Of a stretch of DNA of 64,000 bases, positions 23,501 through 36,462 are shown in pieces. Position numbers and translations under genes: made by a program. A model generated the notes under the pieces. That model saw only the letters and a program-made list of their open reading frames with translations, was not told where the DNA came from and did no database searches. The stretch is from Diphasiastrum complanatum (Eukaryota > Streptophyta > Lycopodiopsida > Lycopodiales > Lycopodiaceae). The first letter of the stretch is position 1; every line of letters starts with the position of its first letter. The stretch lies in NCBI GenBank assembly GCA_029204225.1, contig CM055092.1:76687950-76751949 (forward strand), written 5' to 3'.

Positions 23501-26500
23501 CTTGCTGTATGTTCTACTAGAAGAATCGAATCTGTTATGTTCTAGCTTACTGAATGATATGTTCTATTGTTGACTTCTAGTTGCTTTCGGTGGGTAAATT
23601 TTCTTGTTCATCCTTCAACTAGGTAGTCTAATATGCATGCTTAGGCCTAACAACAATCACTGTCTTGCATAACTCTTGATATTGATTGTAATTTGGTTTT
23701 TCAAGAGAGCTGATATTACTTTTTCTGATGCTTCTGTGTAGGCAATGATTATTTCAAGCAACAACAGTACCCTGAAGCTGTGAAGCATTATACCGAAGCT
23801 ATTAAAAGGAACCCATCAGATGTGAAAGTATAAGTCTCTCTTACTATTATTTTTTTGATAATAGCGGACTCTCTACATGCTCTTTCTTGGCCTTAGTTCC
23901 TATTAAGCTGATTAGTTGTATTTTGTCCATTTCTTTAAGGAAATTCATTGTAGGTTTTGTATGCTTTGGTTTTGATATTATTGATCACGGTAGGAGGAGA
24001 GTTTATTGCAACATTTTGGAATAGTTTGGTAGACTATAATCAGTTATGAAGGTGTTTCTTGGTGTTCTCATCAGAAAAGCTGTCCTACCGGTACTCATTT
24101 TCTTCAGTTTTTTTTTTATTCTTGAAGTAACAGCTACAGTTCTTTTGCCCCCGAGTCACAGTGTAGTATAATGTTTAATGCTTCTCCAAATATGTATCTA
24201 GAAGTGGCACTGTTCACTTTTTTGTAATTGGCATACTTAAGTGTAGTAGCAGCTTATCGAGCTTTCTTATATTAGTGCATGCAAAGAGGCGGCGAGATAG
24301 AAATCTAAGCCTACCTGGTGCTGCGGTCCTTTATTTTGAACAGTCAACAATCATACTAGCACGAATTGTAGACTAATTTTATCATTCACCCAAGTATTTC
24401 TACATTTGAGTGCCCATCTCTTTGTCAGGTAATTTTCTTTTGGACTCTCTCAAAGTTCTACTGAGACTTCAACCAATGAACATCATGATAACCTTGGATG
24501 TCTTGAACCAAATGAAAGCTAGAATACAAGCTAAGAATATACCTCTAAAATTGGAAAAACAAAACCTACTGAACTTTACCTTGTTTCTTAGTTTTTGGTC
24601 TTGATCTTGATTCTGACTAAAACAAATTTCTGCACAGGAGATAACATGTTTTTTTACTGAAAAATCAGAAATTTTCGTTTCCATAGATAACAAAATGATA
24701 GATTTACAAAACGCATAGACAAAATATGAGATGGTACACAACAATCTTTGAAGAAAGTGAAAATTTCTACTCTCTTCATCTCAAGATAAATATCTTTGAG
24801 CAATAACATAAGAGTCTATTTCAATTTAATTGTGTACTGCTAGTGTCTCATGTGCACGCACAAAATTGTGCATAAGAGGAATCGGTCTCCTCCAAGATCT
24901 CACCTTTCTTTGCTCAACAGCTTTTGGCCTATATCTTTATAACATGAATGCGTGGTGCATTCAAACTATTCACCAATTCTTGCCACATGAAAGTACTTGA
25001 CCATAGGCATGACATGCAAGAGGTATAAAAATCATCTTGCCACCACCTCTTATGTGGGCCATACGACATAGAATACATGGCATTTCTATCAATCAACTCA
25101 TATGTTTTAGGAATTTGATGTAGCAAGTCTCTTTTTGAGCAGTATATAAAATCTAACCATGTCATTAATAATTATAGGGCAATGATAGCCATGCATCATA
25201 AAGTCCTTTGATGTAGTTGTGCCTTTCTATGATTCATCTTCTTACATTTCATTATCACTTATGTTTCGTTATGAGGCATGAATATGCATGAATATACAAT
25301 CTATAACATGCGTGTCTTTGCTGCTTTCACATCATTTTTGATTTCATAGCTATGATCTTATGCATGTAACTGTGGCTCGATTACCTAGGTAACATCACTA
25401 AGATGCCATCCTTGCCATTTGACCTCATGGAGCAAGCAACTCCCTTTTCTCTTTGTTAGGTAGGGACTTTTGCTAGGGACTATCAAACCTTTCTGTGATA
25501 AATTAGTTGCTCAATCTTATCTTTATCATATGTACATCTGATATGGAGCTCTAGAAACCAATGCTGTGTTTGGAAACATATTCACAAAGGATCTCAATTT
25601 GAACCACCCTTTAGAACTAATTCAAAGCGATTTGAGGTTTGAGTTTGATAAATAGGATTGCTAAAAAATTATGTAATCATATTTTACAATTTACAAGCAG
25701 TTTATAGGGTCAAAATATTAGTCACCATATCACACATTCTCCCATATGGATTTCCTTAGTATTATGATCATAGTGGTGTATGATTTGGGCACGTACGGAA
25801 CGACATTTTGTAAATGTCAGACGTATTCTTTTGTTGATTTTATTATTTTTTTAGATACTATAAAACTTCGAATATGATAAAATAGTTTGTGATGCCTTGA
25901 TACCATGTTTTATCGAAACGTATTTCGAACAATGAAACGCGTTCAAAACGCCCCGTTCGAAGCGGACCCATATCAAAGCGTCAACTTGACGTTCAAAACG
26001 GCTGGAATTTTTTTTTTTTTTGCATTTCCAAGCGGTCCCAAGAGGTCAGAATGAGAGAGTTTTTGTACTAAAGCCACTAAGTTGGAGATAGAAAATGAAA
26101 TTGGATGTATCTACTTGGTACTAGTCTTTCTATGACATGTCTAAACCCCATAAAAACACATCTTAAAAAAAAAACCCTAAGAAATTCTCCTGTTTCGAAC
26201 CTGGACCTCCCGTTTCAAACGCATTTCGAAACGATGTACGAAACGGATCCATGAAACATTGCTTGATACTATCTCGATTCGAAAAAATTGGATTTAGATG
26301 CCTTGATTTTGAAAAAGTAGTAGATTTAAGTGCCTCTATGTTCCCTCCTCAAAAACTTGGATCGACAACTCTTATAGGTGCCTTAATCTACACTGCTAGA
26401 GTTGCAAGTGCCACACACCCGCTCATGTCCAGTAGATACATGCCTCAACCTCTTTGCCTTGATCCTAGAATGGATGAAATTTTCTTTTGCAAATTGTGAG

Positions 26501-29500
26501 GGATATATTTGCATGAAGGTTGTTTTTGTAGTTAGGTTGTATTTGTATTGTGTTCTGTAACAAAAGTTATGGAACGGACTTCTACGATTATCAATAACTT
26601 TCAGCTTTTAAAATGACCGAGTATTTCAAATCTCTAAAATCTTGAAAAGTATGAATTTCTTCAAAAGAATATAGTAATTTATTTTGAAAAGAATTGCTTG
26701 GTTCAAATCTTTGGGAATTTGGCCAAATCAATTTAAGTTTTTCTTATGTGAATTTTCTGGTGACTATGCTTGGAAAAAAAATCAATGAGATGAGTGACGT
26801 TTTGCAATAGTGGTGATGTTTGGGTATGCAAACCCATGTTCATATACCTGGAATAGTTGACTACCATGGGAGTATCCTCTGGCATCGGTGCCTCGTATGT
26901 CTCCCTCATGAATGCAGGTTGCACAATAAGTTTGTCTGGGCTCCTATCAGTTGCTTCATGAAATAAGTTGATAATCAATGTCATGAATCAAATGTTGCTT
27001 CCTCTTTGCGCAATAGATAAGTGCTATGCTTTTAGGTCTGATGTGACTGCAGGAAGGGAAGTGAACCAATTAGCGCTAGGGATGATATCATGCTTCACTA
27101 TAGGTCTAGTGTACAAATTTGCCTGTCTTACAAAGTCCTCAATGTGAGGCTATAAATATTTGGTACTTTGAGAGTCGACTACCTCCATATGTAGTCTGAG
27201 ACACGTTTCATTGAATAGTTTGCTTCAAACGGAACATTGAAAATGGATTCTAAAACTAGAAGAAAAAACAACTAATGTGTGTGAAAGTAAGTTTGGCATA
27301 TAAAACTTTAGCTAGAACTCAATACATAATAAGAGAATCATGATCACCTTGTGCATGTGCAATGTGTGATGTATCTCAATGTCTCATTGAATCATTTGAG
27401 GTGTCGATTATCAATTTTTTATATTATCATTGTATAGAGCTCATTGTGTATACACTTAAACAAGACTTGGTTTTTCTTGGATGAAAGCTAGGATTAAAAC
27501 CAAGCCAAAAAAAAAAAAACCCAAAAAATGTTTCACTGTTTCTTTTCCAACAAAGCCGATTCTTTCCCGTTTCAAACACGTCTCACGCATTGTGAATTGG
27601 GTGTTCAAAAGGCTCCACGAAACATAGTGGGGAGCATCTTGTGGCCCTATACATAAGGTAGGTACTATATGATTACTAATAAAGTTTGTGTTGGTCAACT
27701 CATGTGGCATGAGCAAGCTATGCAAAGCATTTTGTTGTGTTTATAGGGGTATTTTTAGTCTCTGTAGACAAATAAGACACAAAACTAGAATAGCACACAA
27801 TAAGGTGAAAATGTTTCACTTTATTGATGTTTTGCAAAGTACATGACAATCGCATAAAAGAGAGTGTACTTTTAGTCTCTACATAATCATCTATTACTTC
27901 TATTGATGTTAGGGACCCAACTCCCTTGGGTCCAAACCCAAACTTGAGACTGGACGATGGCTGGGCCTGTAGACTTGACCGGTGACTCGTGAACCTGCAT
28001 GGTTGCCACATGTCATGATCTAGGTGTGCACATGGCTTGGAGTCTCTCTCCTTGGAAGTATATAAGGGGAGGAGGACTCATTTGCCATCCATTCATTCTA
28101 CCTAGGCGGAGGTGGATGGAGAGGGTGTGCACGGCCAGGATGTATGCTAGCTTGAGGCTGGAGATGGCTGAGAGGCTAGGCAGTGGTATGGGACACTGTC
28201 TAGGATGGAGGTCGGATCCCGCTTGATACGGTCACAGGCCGGATTAGGTCCTCGGGCGGGGTGGAACGTGAATCGCAATATTCCACAGAAACCATTTCCG
28301 CTCAGTTTCAGAAGGGCGGATTGCAATTCCACGGACCCCCTTTGCAAAAATTGGTTTTGAACAGTCCCGCTGACGAGAAGCATTGAACCTGTCTGTCCGC
28401 TGGGAAAGATGGGAGAAGACTAGCGATGGGGGGGACGGGTGTGACCTGGCAGCCAACTGGCAGGAGAGCTGGTAGGTGGCCAGATTAGCTTACGTAGAGG
28501 CAAGGTGGCAAAGCAAGGCCACTTGGCCGGTTGTAGCCAAGCATGGAGAGGGAGGTATGCCTCTCCTATGCAAGTTTTCATGAGAAAAGAGGTGGAGGTG
28601 GTGGTACATCCTTCTTCGTGCTCTCTCTTATTCCTTATGGCAGCCATGGACAATACCATTTGGATTATGAAGAGCCAGCAAGAGTAGTTTTGTATCTACC
28701 TTCCTTGAGTCGCATTCACCTCTCTTCCTCTTGAGATATGGATCCTAATCCTACCACACAGCCTATGTCTCCTGCTCAAGAGGTAATGACATCTACCTCT
28801 ACCATGGATTCCGACGCTTTGTTGCTTGCAATTAACAGTCTATAGCAACAAATTGTTCATTTGCAATCCAAACACTCACGGGATCAACATGATTTGAAGG
28901 AGTGGACAAAGTTAAGGCAACTATTGCATCAACCCTTGTTCACCCTTGAGATTTTTGCTGGGGAAGAGAAGGATAGAACCCCGGAGGTGGTCTTGACGTG
29001 GATCGATCGATGGAATTTGCACTTTTCCATGCACGGTTCATTATGACATTGAGTACTGAAAAGGTACTTCTAATAGTGTCGCGGATGCCTTAAGCCGGAT
29101 TGGAGAGGTTAATCAATTAAGCTTTTCTGAGATCCAATCTGAGTTATATCCGTCCTTAAGAGATTTGTGTAAGACCGATAGGTACTTCGATCGTATATGG
29201 CTAGACGTCCTGGCAGGTTCTTCTAGATCTAGTGATGAGCTTGGAATGTAGGATTCCAAGATTTCTCCTCACAGGACGAGATATTAAGAGACTGATCCAT
29301 AAGGAATGGGTTACTTTTCCGGAATGGAAAGGTTTGTGTGCCAAAAAATGATGAGATTAGGGCCCAAATCTTGCATGAATGTCACAAAGAACACTTGACT
29401 TAATAATAAGGAACTTTTATTGGCCAAACTTAAAAAGTCAAGTGGGAGGCATATGTTTGCAAGTGTGGACAATGCCAGGTTAATAAAGCTGGAAGACTTA

Positions 29501-32500
29501 AGGCAGCTGGTTTACTAATGCCCTTGGAAATTCCCGAAAGGAAGTGGAAAAGTATTTCCATGGACTTTGTGGTTGGGCTACCTCGGACGGGGAAGCAAAC
29601 TGATGCTATTTGGGTTATAGTTGACAGGTTAACCAAAATGGCGCAATTCATACCAACCAAGCAAACTGCTCAGCTTTTCGTGGAAACGTTGTTTAGGTTG
29701 TTTTGTTTGCCGAATGACATTGTTAGTGATCGAGATTCTAAGTTCACTGGCAAATTCTGGCACGCGGTCTTTGAGAAATTAGAGACCACATTAAGTTTGG
29801 GGTCATCAGATCATCCTGAATCGGATGGTCAGAGAGAGAGGACGAACCAATCTATGGAAGATATGCTTCGGGCATATGTTTCCAAGAGACAGTCGGATTG
29901 GGAAAGGTACCTTCCAATGATTGAGTTTGCGTATAATAGCGCAAAGTACTTAGCGACGGGTTTTAGTCCATTTTCTTTGATGTATGGTTTCCAGCCTAGG
30001 GCTCCCATTTCAGTGGGCCTCAAAGGCCTAAAGGTTAAAGCAATAGTAGATTTCCTGCATGATATGCAAGAAATGTTGCTTGTGGCTCGCGATAACGTAA
30101 AAACGGCTCAGGATAGAGCCCAGTTTTATGCCAATCAAAAGCGACAACCTAGGGTCTATGAGGAGGGGGCTTGGGTATATCTTAGAATCCCAAAAGATTG
30201 TAAGGTATTGAAGACTGGGAAATGTCCTAAGTTATCACCTCGTTATGCATGACCATTCCGTATGGTAAGGAAACTCCATCGGAATGCCTATCAGCTGGAA
30301 ATGACTCAAGGTGTTAAGGTTCATCCAGTTTTTTACATTAGTCGTTTAAAGGAATGACTTGGTGGAAAGGATGACTTGATACTTCAGGAGGATCTAGTTC
30401 AGCTAGAGGACTTGACATCCTTTGTACCTATGGAACCACAGGCCATTGTTGATGCACGTCAACGTGGGCTCAGAAACAGGCCGATTACTGAGTAGTACTT
30501 GGTTTGTTGGAAAGGAAGTTGTGAGGATGATGATATTTGGGAAAAGGGACATGACCTTAGATTGAGGTTCCCAAATTTTCTTCCTTAGATAAGGATTTTT
30601 TTAAGGAAGAGGGAATGTTAGGGACCCAACTCCCTTGGGTCCCAAACCCAAACTTGAGACTGGACGATGACTGGGCCTGTAAACTTGAACCTGCATGGTT
30701 GCCACGTGTCATGATCTAGGTTTGCACATGGCTTGGGGTCTCTCTCCTTGGAAGTATACAAGGGGAGGAGGACTCATTTGCCATCCATTCATTCTACCTA
30801 GGAGGAGGTGGATGGAGAGCATGTGCACGGCCATGATGTATGCTAGCTTGAGGCTGGAGATGGCTGAGAGCCTAGGCAGTGGTATGGGAATGCACTTTTG
30901 CTGATAAGTAGTAAGTGCGAATAGCAATACTCTGATAGAGCTCTGAAAAAGAAACTTTCTAGAGACTAAGCTAGACTAAAGAAGTCTTTGATGATCAACT
31001 ATTTATACTAAAGCAATTAACGCGTATCCAGTAGGACAGCTAATCAGGTCGCAATCGCAACTGGTAGATAGCCATAATGTGCTGACATCCATCCAGTTAG
31101 GACTTTTCGGAAATTTACTTGCAAGAAGTTAGGCAAGTCCTTAGCTTTATATCAGGCGGAACAATAACTTTCGTTTTTAGACATGGTCGACTTCTTCAAC
31201 TTTCGTCGGTGTCGTCGATAAGTCGGATGCTGTCCGATATGTCATAGAGCGATTCTCGAGTGTTTATGTAGATTGTGTAGAAACACAAATAAAACTGCAG
31301 AACTGGATAATAAAGTGGATGAAGATTAAAGATCGATTATTAGGATGAATCACTCCGATAGTAGAATAATCCCACACTCCCCCTTAATCTGAATCCATGA
31401 ATGTTTTGACCTTCAAACTTAGTTCTGCACAAAACTTTCTGTGTGCATCCAAGCTTAGTGCTTTAGTGAAATATCTGCTGTCATATCTCGCGTTTGACAA
31501 TACTTCAAGTTTACTTCTTTGTCGAGAACTTTGCTTCTGACATAGTGATACTTAATTTCAATGTGATTACCCTTTTTGGAATGAAATCTAGGGTTGGCTG
31601 TTAAAGCAATAGCACTCTGATTGTCACAAAATAAAGTTGTCGGAGCATATTGTTTCAGACAAACATCTCTGATTCAGTAGAAGATAGAGCAATCAAAGTT
31701 TGCTTGCGACTGTTCCATGAAATACGACCGTTGTTGAGAAGAATGTAAATCCATAAGTGGATTTACGAATGTCTACATCTCCTGCCCAACTTGCATCTGA
31801 ATAGCCACTGAGAATATTGAGTTTGTCGTTGCCAACTGCTCCATAACAAATGCAAAAGTCCATAGTAGCTCGAATGTATCTCATAACTTTGATGAGAGCT
31901 TTCCGATGTGTAATACCAAGATTGGTCATAAACTGACTTAATTAACTGAGTAGTACCTGCCAAGTATCATTTATATTACTCATTTTAGCAATTTTTTCTC
32001 TGTGCAAGATTTCAAGAAATTAGGAGCAGTTGAATTGCACATTAAATTTCACTAAGGGCTTCAATACATTTGGGTGTGGGGAGCATTTATTACTACAATT
32101 TTGTACGGTACAATTTTGATAAAATTTTGGGAATCTTGGGCTATGGTACATAACACAAATCTTTGGGACAACATTTAATCTATTTTTTCCAAGAAACATT
32201 TCCCATTGGCAATGTGAATTGGTTTAAGCCTACCTTATCAAATTGTGAGTTTATTAATGCTAAAAGTTTGAACTTCAATATAAACCAAGAGTTCAAAAAG
32301 CTAGAAATTATTGGTCATTTTGGACCATCTTGCAAGTACAACCTATAATTTCCAAATTTCACACATAAGCACAACAAGAAGCTTGGGACACCTTAACGGG
32401 ACTATACGAGGTCAAGGACATCAGTTCAAGGCTGTTGCTTAGAAAGAGGTTCTTCTCTTTCAAAATGGACGGGTTCGAGCACATGACAATCAATGTAAAC

Positions 32501-33974
32501 AACCTCATGTCACTTTTGGAGCAAATGGCATCGATTGGTTTTCCGGTGGATGACTCGGATGCTGTTATAACTTTGCTCTCAAGCCTACCGGAAACTTTTG
32601 AAAACTGGGCTATGAAAGTGTCAACACATCCCAAGTTGGCACTGTAGAGAGTCATATCCATGTTGCTTCAATAGGAAATTAGAAGATCTTCCTCTACTTC
32701 TGATAGGGCTGTTGCATTGTTTATAAGGAAGAATAAACAATAGAATAGCAAGGTCAAGTAGAAATTAACACCTATCAGCTCTCGAGTAAAGTCAGTTCAG
32801 AGGGGTCAATAGTCTATTGATGAAGCTTCTTCTTCTACGTCTAACATTGTTTGCTATTATCGCAAAAAGAAAGGACATATGGTCAAGGATTGCAGGAAGT
32901 TACAATTAAAGAAGAGGGCTCAACAACAAGCCAATGTAGTAGAAGCTGATTATGAGGAGTTAGATAATCTAGAGAATGCTTTCATGGAAAGACATGAAGA
33001 CACTCAAGATCTTGGATCTTGGTACCTAGATTCCGGGGCAATACAACACATGACCAGTCATAAAGATTGGTTTGTAAGTTACACTCAGAGTATTTCACGT
33101 TAATATGTATAGCTTGGAGATAGTAGTCCTCATTAGATTGTGTAGGAAATCAAAGTGCCAAGATCCCTTTAACATTCAATCTCCATATCATAGATGCACT
33201 GCGATTTTGAAACGCGATTCAGAAACGCGTTTCGAGATTTTCCCAGAATCGTTTTTTTTTTGAATTTTTTTTAGGCAATATGGGTATCAGATGAAAGCTT
33301 TGATTGAGAGCATTATGACTGTGTAGTTTGCTGACTGTTTTGGGTGCGAAACACAAAAAAGTGTGTTTTCACTCAGGGAGTTGGAAGGCCAAATCATGAA
33401 GAGGCCTTACCGTCGGGGCCGGGGTCTACCGGCAGCCCCCGGACCCCACCGGGGGCTTACCGCCCCCTGGACCCCCTGTTTCTCGGGCCCCCCAAACCTC
33501 CCGTTTCTTGGGGGGCTACCGCCCCCCGAACCCCCTAGAGCTTCCTGCTATATAGACACTGTAGATAAAAATGCTACCACCTTTTGTAGATAAAAATGGG
33601 GTCCAAATGCGCGCCGAGAAGGGCCCAATATTTATGCCCCCAATTGTATGTACATTGCACTCACATCTCCAGTGAAATGATTGCAAAAGTGATCATCATC
33701 CATACAGTTGATAGCATTCCAGAGCAAATGACAATCGGATAGCTACTGAAAATAAGATCTGTTTGTGCCTCATCTACTGCACTTTTGAGAGGCAAAACGC
33801 TGGTTTGACCATTGATCCCCTAAAAAAATTTCAGCCGTAAGCTATTTTTCCAATTTTTTTTTTTTTTTTTTTGCGATTCTGGGTCACAAATCGCGATTTG
33901 CGAATCTCAGACCCAACGAATCGCGATTCGGTGCATCTATGCTCCATATACAAGAAGAAGAAGAAGAAGGAAGA

Positions 33975-34039
<65 letters not shown>

Positions 34040-36391
34040 AGGCGCCCTCAAGGAGAGAGAAAGTAGTAGCAATGCTTGAAAGGGAATGAATCACAAATGA
34101 ACAATGAGTACATATAAATAGGCCAAGGGCCTAGACTCTTCCAAACTCTAAGTTCTAGAACCTTCCAAACCCACTACTAATTATAGGGCACTCCCAAAAG
34201 TCAAGATAGGATCCCTTAACATAATTAGAATTTACTTGGACCCACGAGTTACTACTAGAACAAAATTGGGTCCAACTTAACTAAAACTGACTTAACATGG
34301 TCTAAATAATAAACCTAACCCATGGTTACACAAGTCTCGACCTTTTGGGTCAAAGTAACCTATGGGAAACTAACATTATCATCTATTATTTCTAACACCC
34401 TCCTTAAATGATAATGTAAAAAAACATAACATGACATGAAGTATGAAAAATTGCAATGTAAAGTGTTTCATGCTGCCCAAAACTCCATGTAGCCGAAAAA
34501 GAAAAGATGTAGCTTGTTGTTCAAGCTTAAGGCCGCCAAAAAAACTTCAGCTGGAAGTAGTCGAAGTAGCCAAAATCTCAGCCCCAATCATGCCCGATGT
34601 AGAAGAGATGTAGAATACGAAGTGCGGTAGCATTAAGTCGAAGAGCGAAGACAAGCATGCTCCATCCACAGTAGGTAACCAAAAAACCAGCCACAAGCCG
34701 AAATATGGATTTGCAATATCAATGGTTCCCACATGATTCCATGAGTCTTCTTACCACAAGAAACATAAAGAAGAGTATGATACTCTTTTACCATCACATC
34801 CTCCCGCATCTTACTATCAATGATCTGCTCACCAACACTAGGTAAGACAACACCATCATCATAAGAAGTAAGCATCAAAACAGGAAAATCAGCATAAGGT
34901 ACTAATTTTGGTGAGGCATGTGTGTTTCTTCCAAGGTAAAAAGATGCTTTGTTATCCCGCAAAGACTCGGACAACCAACAAGAGGTTGTAGCAGGCTGTC
35001 CAACAGCCACAAAATCACCAACACTTTACTGTCCAAAGTGTTCCAAATGTGGACCTTGCTGTCCAAAAACCTTCCACAGGCTGTTCCCGATGCATAATAG
35101 GATGCTCACGATGTAACATAGGCTGAATATGATCAATAAACCAGGACTGAATATGCTGTCCACCATCTTCAAGAAAAAAACCAGCAGCTTGCCACTTTGA
35201 ACACCCAAAAAATCCAGCAACACGCCACTTTGAACCAATGTACTAATTGACATGATTTTTTCCCCCCCTTCATTAGTACAAAATGGTTTCAAAGAATGCT
35301 TGATTTCAGCCTTTTCCAAAACATTAACTTGAGAAGCTTGCTCATAAAGTTTTTTACTAATGTATCCATCATTTGCAACAAATGGCTCAAGAGAAGAAGA
35401 ATGATCTACCATACCAACATTCCGTTTCAAACTTGTACTTGTAGAAAGACAATGATTAATCTTTGCATACCTTTGCTCTTCTACCTTCAAAGAGGATGAA
35501 GTAGAGAGGAGAAAGCATGATGATGAATCCTTTATTCAGTATATCTTTAAAAGTGTTTCCCAAGCACTTTTAGAGGTCTTGCAAAATCTCAAATGATATA
35601 AGATAGATCTTGTTACCGATAAAATCTTGATCCACGTAGATGCAAAACCTCAGCTTGCAACTCCATGAAGAATAGTTGGTGCCATCCAACATATCTTCGC
35701 CCTGAACAAACACGATTTGCTCCCAAATCTCTTGCCATAAGAACCAGCCAAGAAGATAAACTTTTTCAAACCCTAAATGTGCCCTAAAACACACAAAAAC
35801 CGCAAGTATCAAATCTAAAAAATCAGCACCGAAATGTGTCGAAACCACACATTAGATGGATGTAGGAACTCGCCCTCCAACAAGCCTTGTGTGCTGAAAA
35901 GCATTACAAACTCAAAAACTAGCAAGCAAAGAATCAGGTTAGCCTCCAACAAAGCTTTTTCCGGAACCCTTCTTTCTTGCCAAAAAGTGTGAACAATACA
36001 CACACGGATAGGGCTGTTGCAAACACCCTACAAATGGTAATATGTTGTTCAATTTTCAGCCTCGGAATGTGATCGGATCATAGATGCACCGCGATTCAGA
36101 ATCGCTTTTCGGGTTTTTCAGAGAATCGGGCAGAATCAATTTTTTTTATTTTGAAATATTTTTAGGCAATATGGGTATCAGATGAAAGCTTTGATTGAGA
36201 GCATTATGATTGTGTAGTTTGTCGACTATTTCGGGTGCAGGATGGTCCAATTTAGGTGTATTAATTCCCGGGCTCTTTGATTCTCCCTCTCTCTCTCTCA
36301 TCACAACAAACGGAACTAAAACCATGCTGAACAAAAACCCAGCTGAATCATTTTGAACCCTACTAAACCTTAAATGAAACATTTTTCAACC

Positions 36392-36462
<71 letters not shown>

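Noticed and set aside
28190-28735. GC-richer stretch suspected to be rRNA or organelle DNA
   Set aside because: It lies between a gypsy LTR start and the gag ATG and fits as LTR/leader; no rRNA landmark sequence was recognised.
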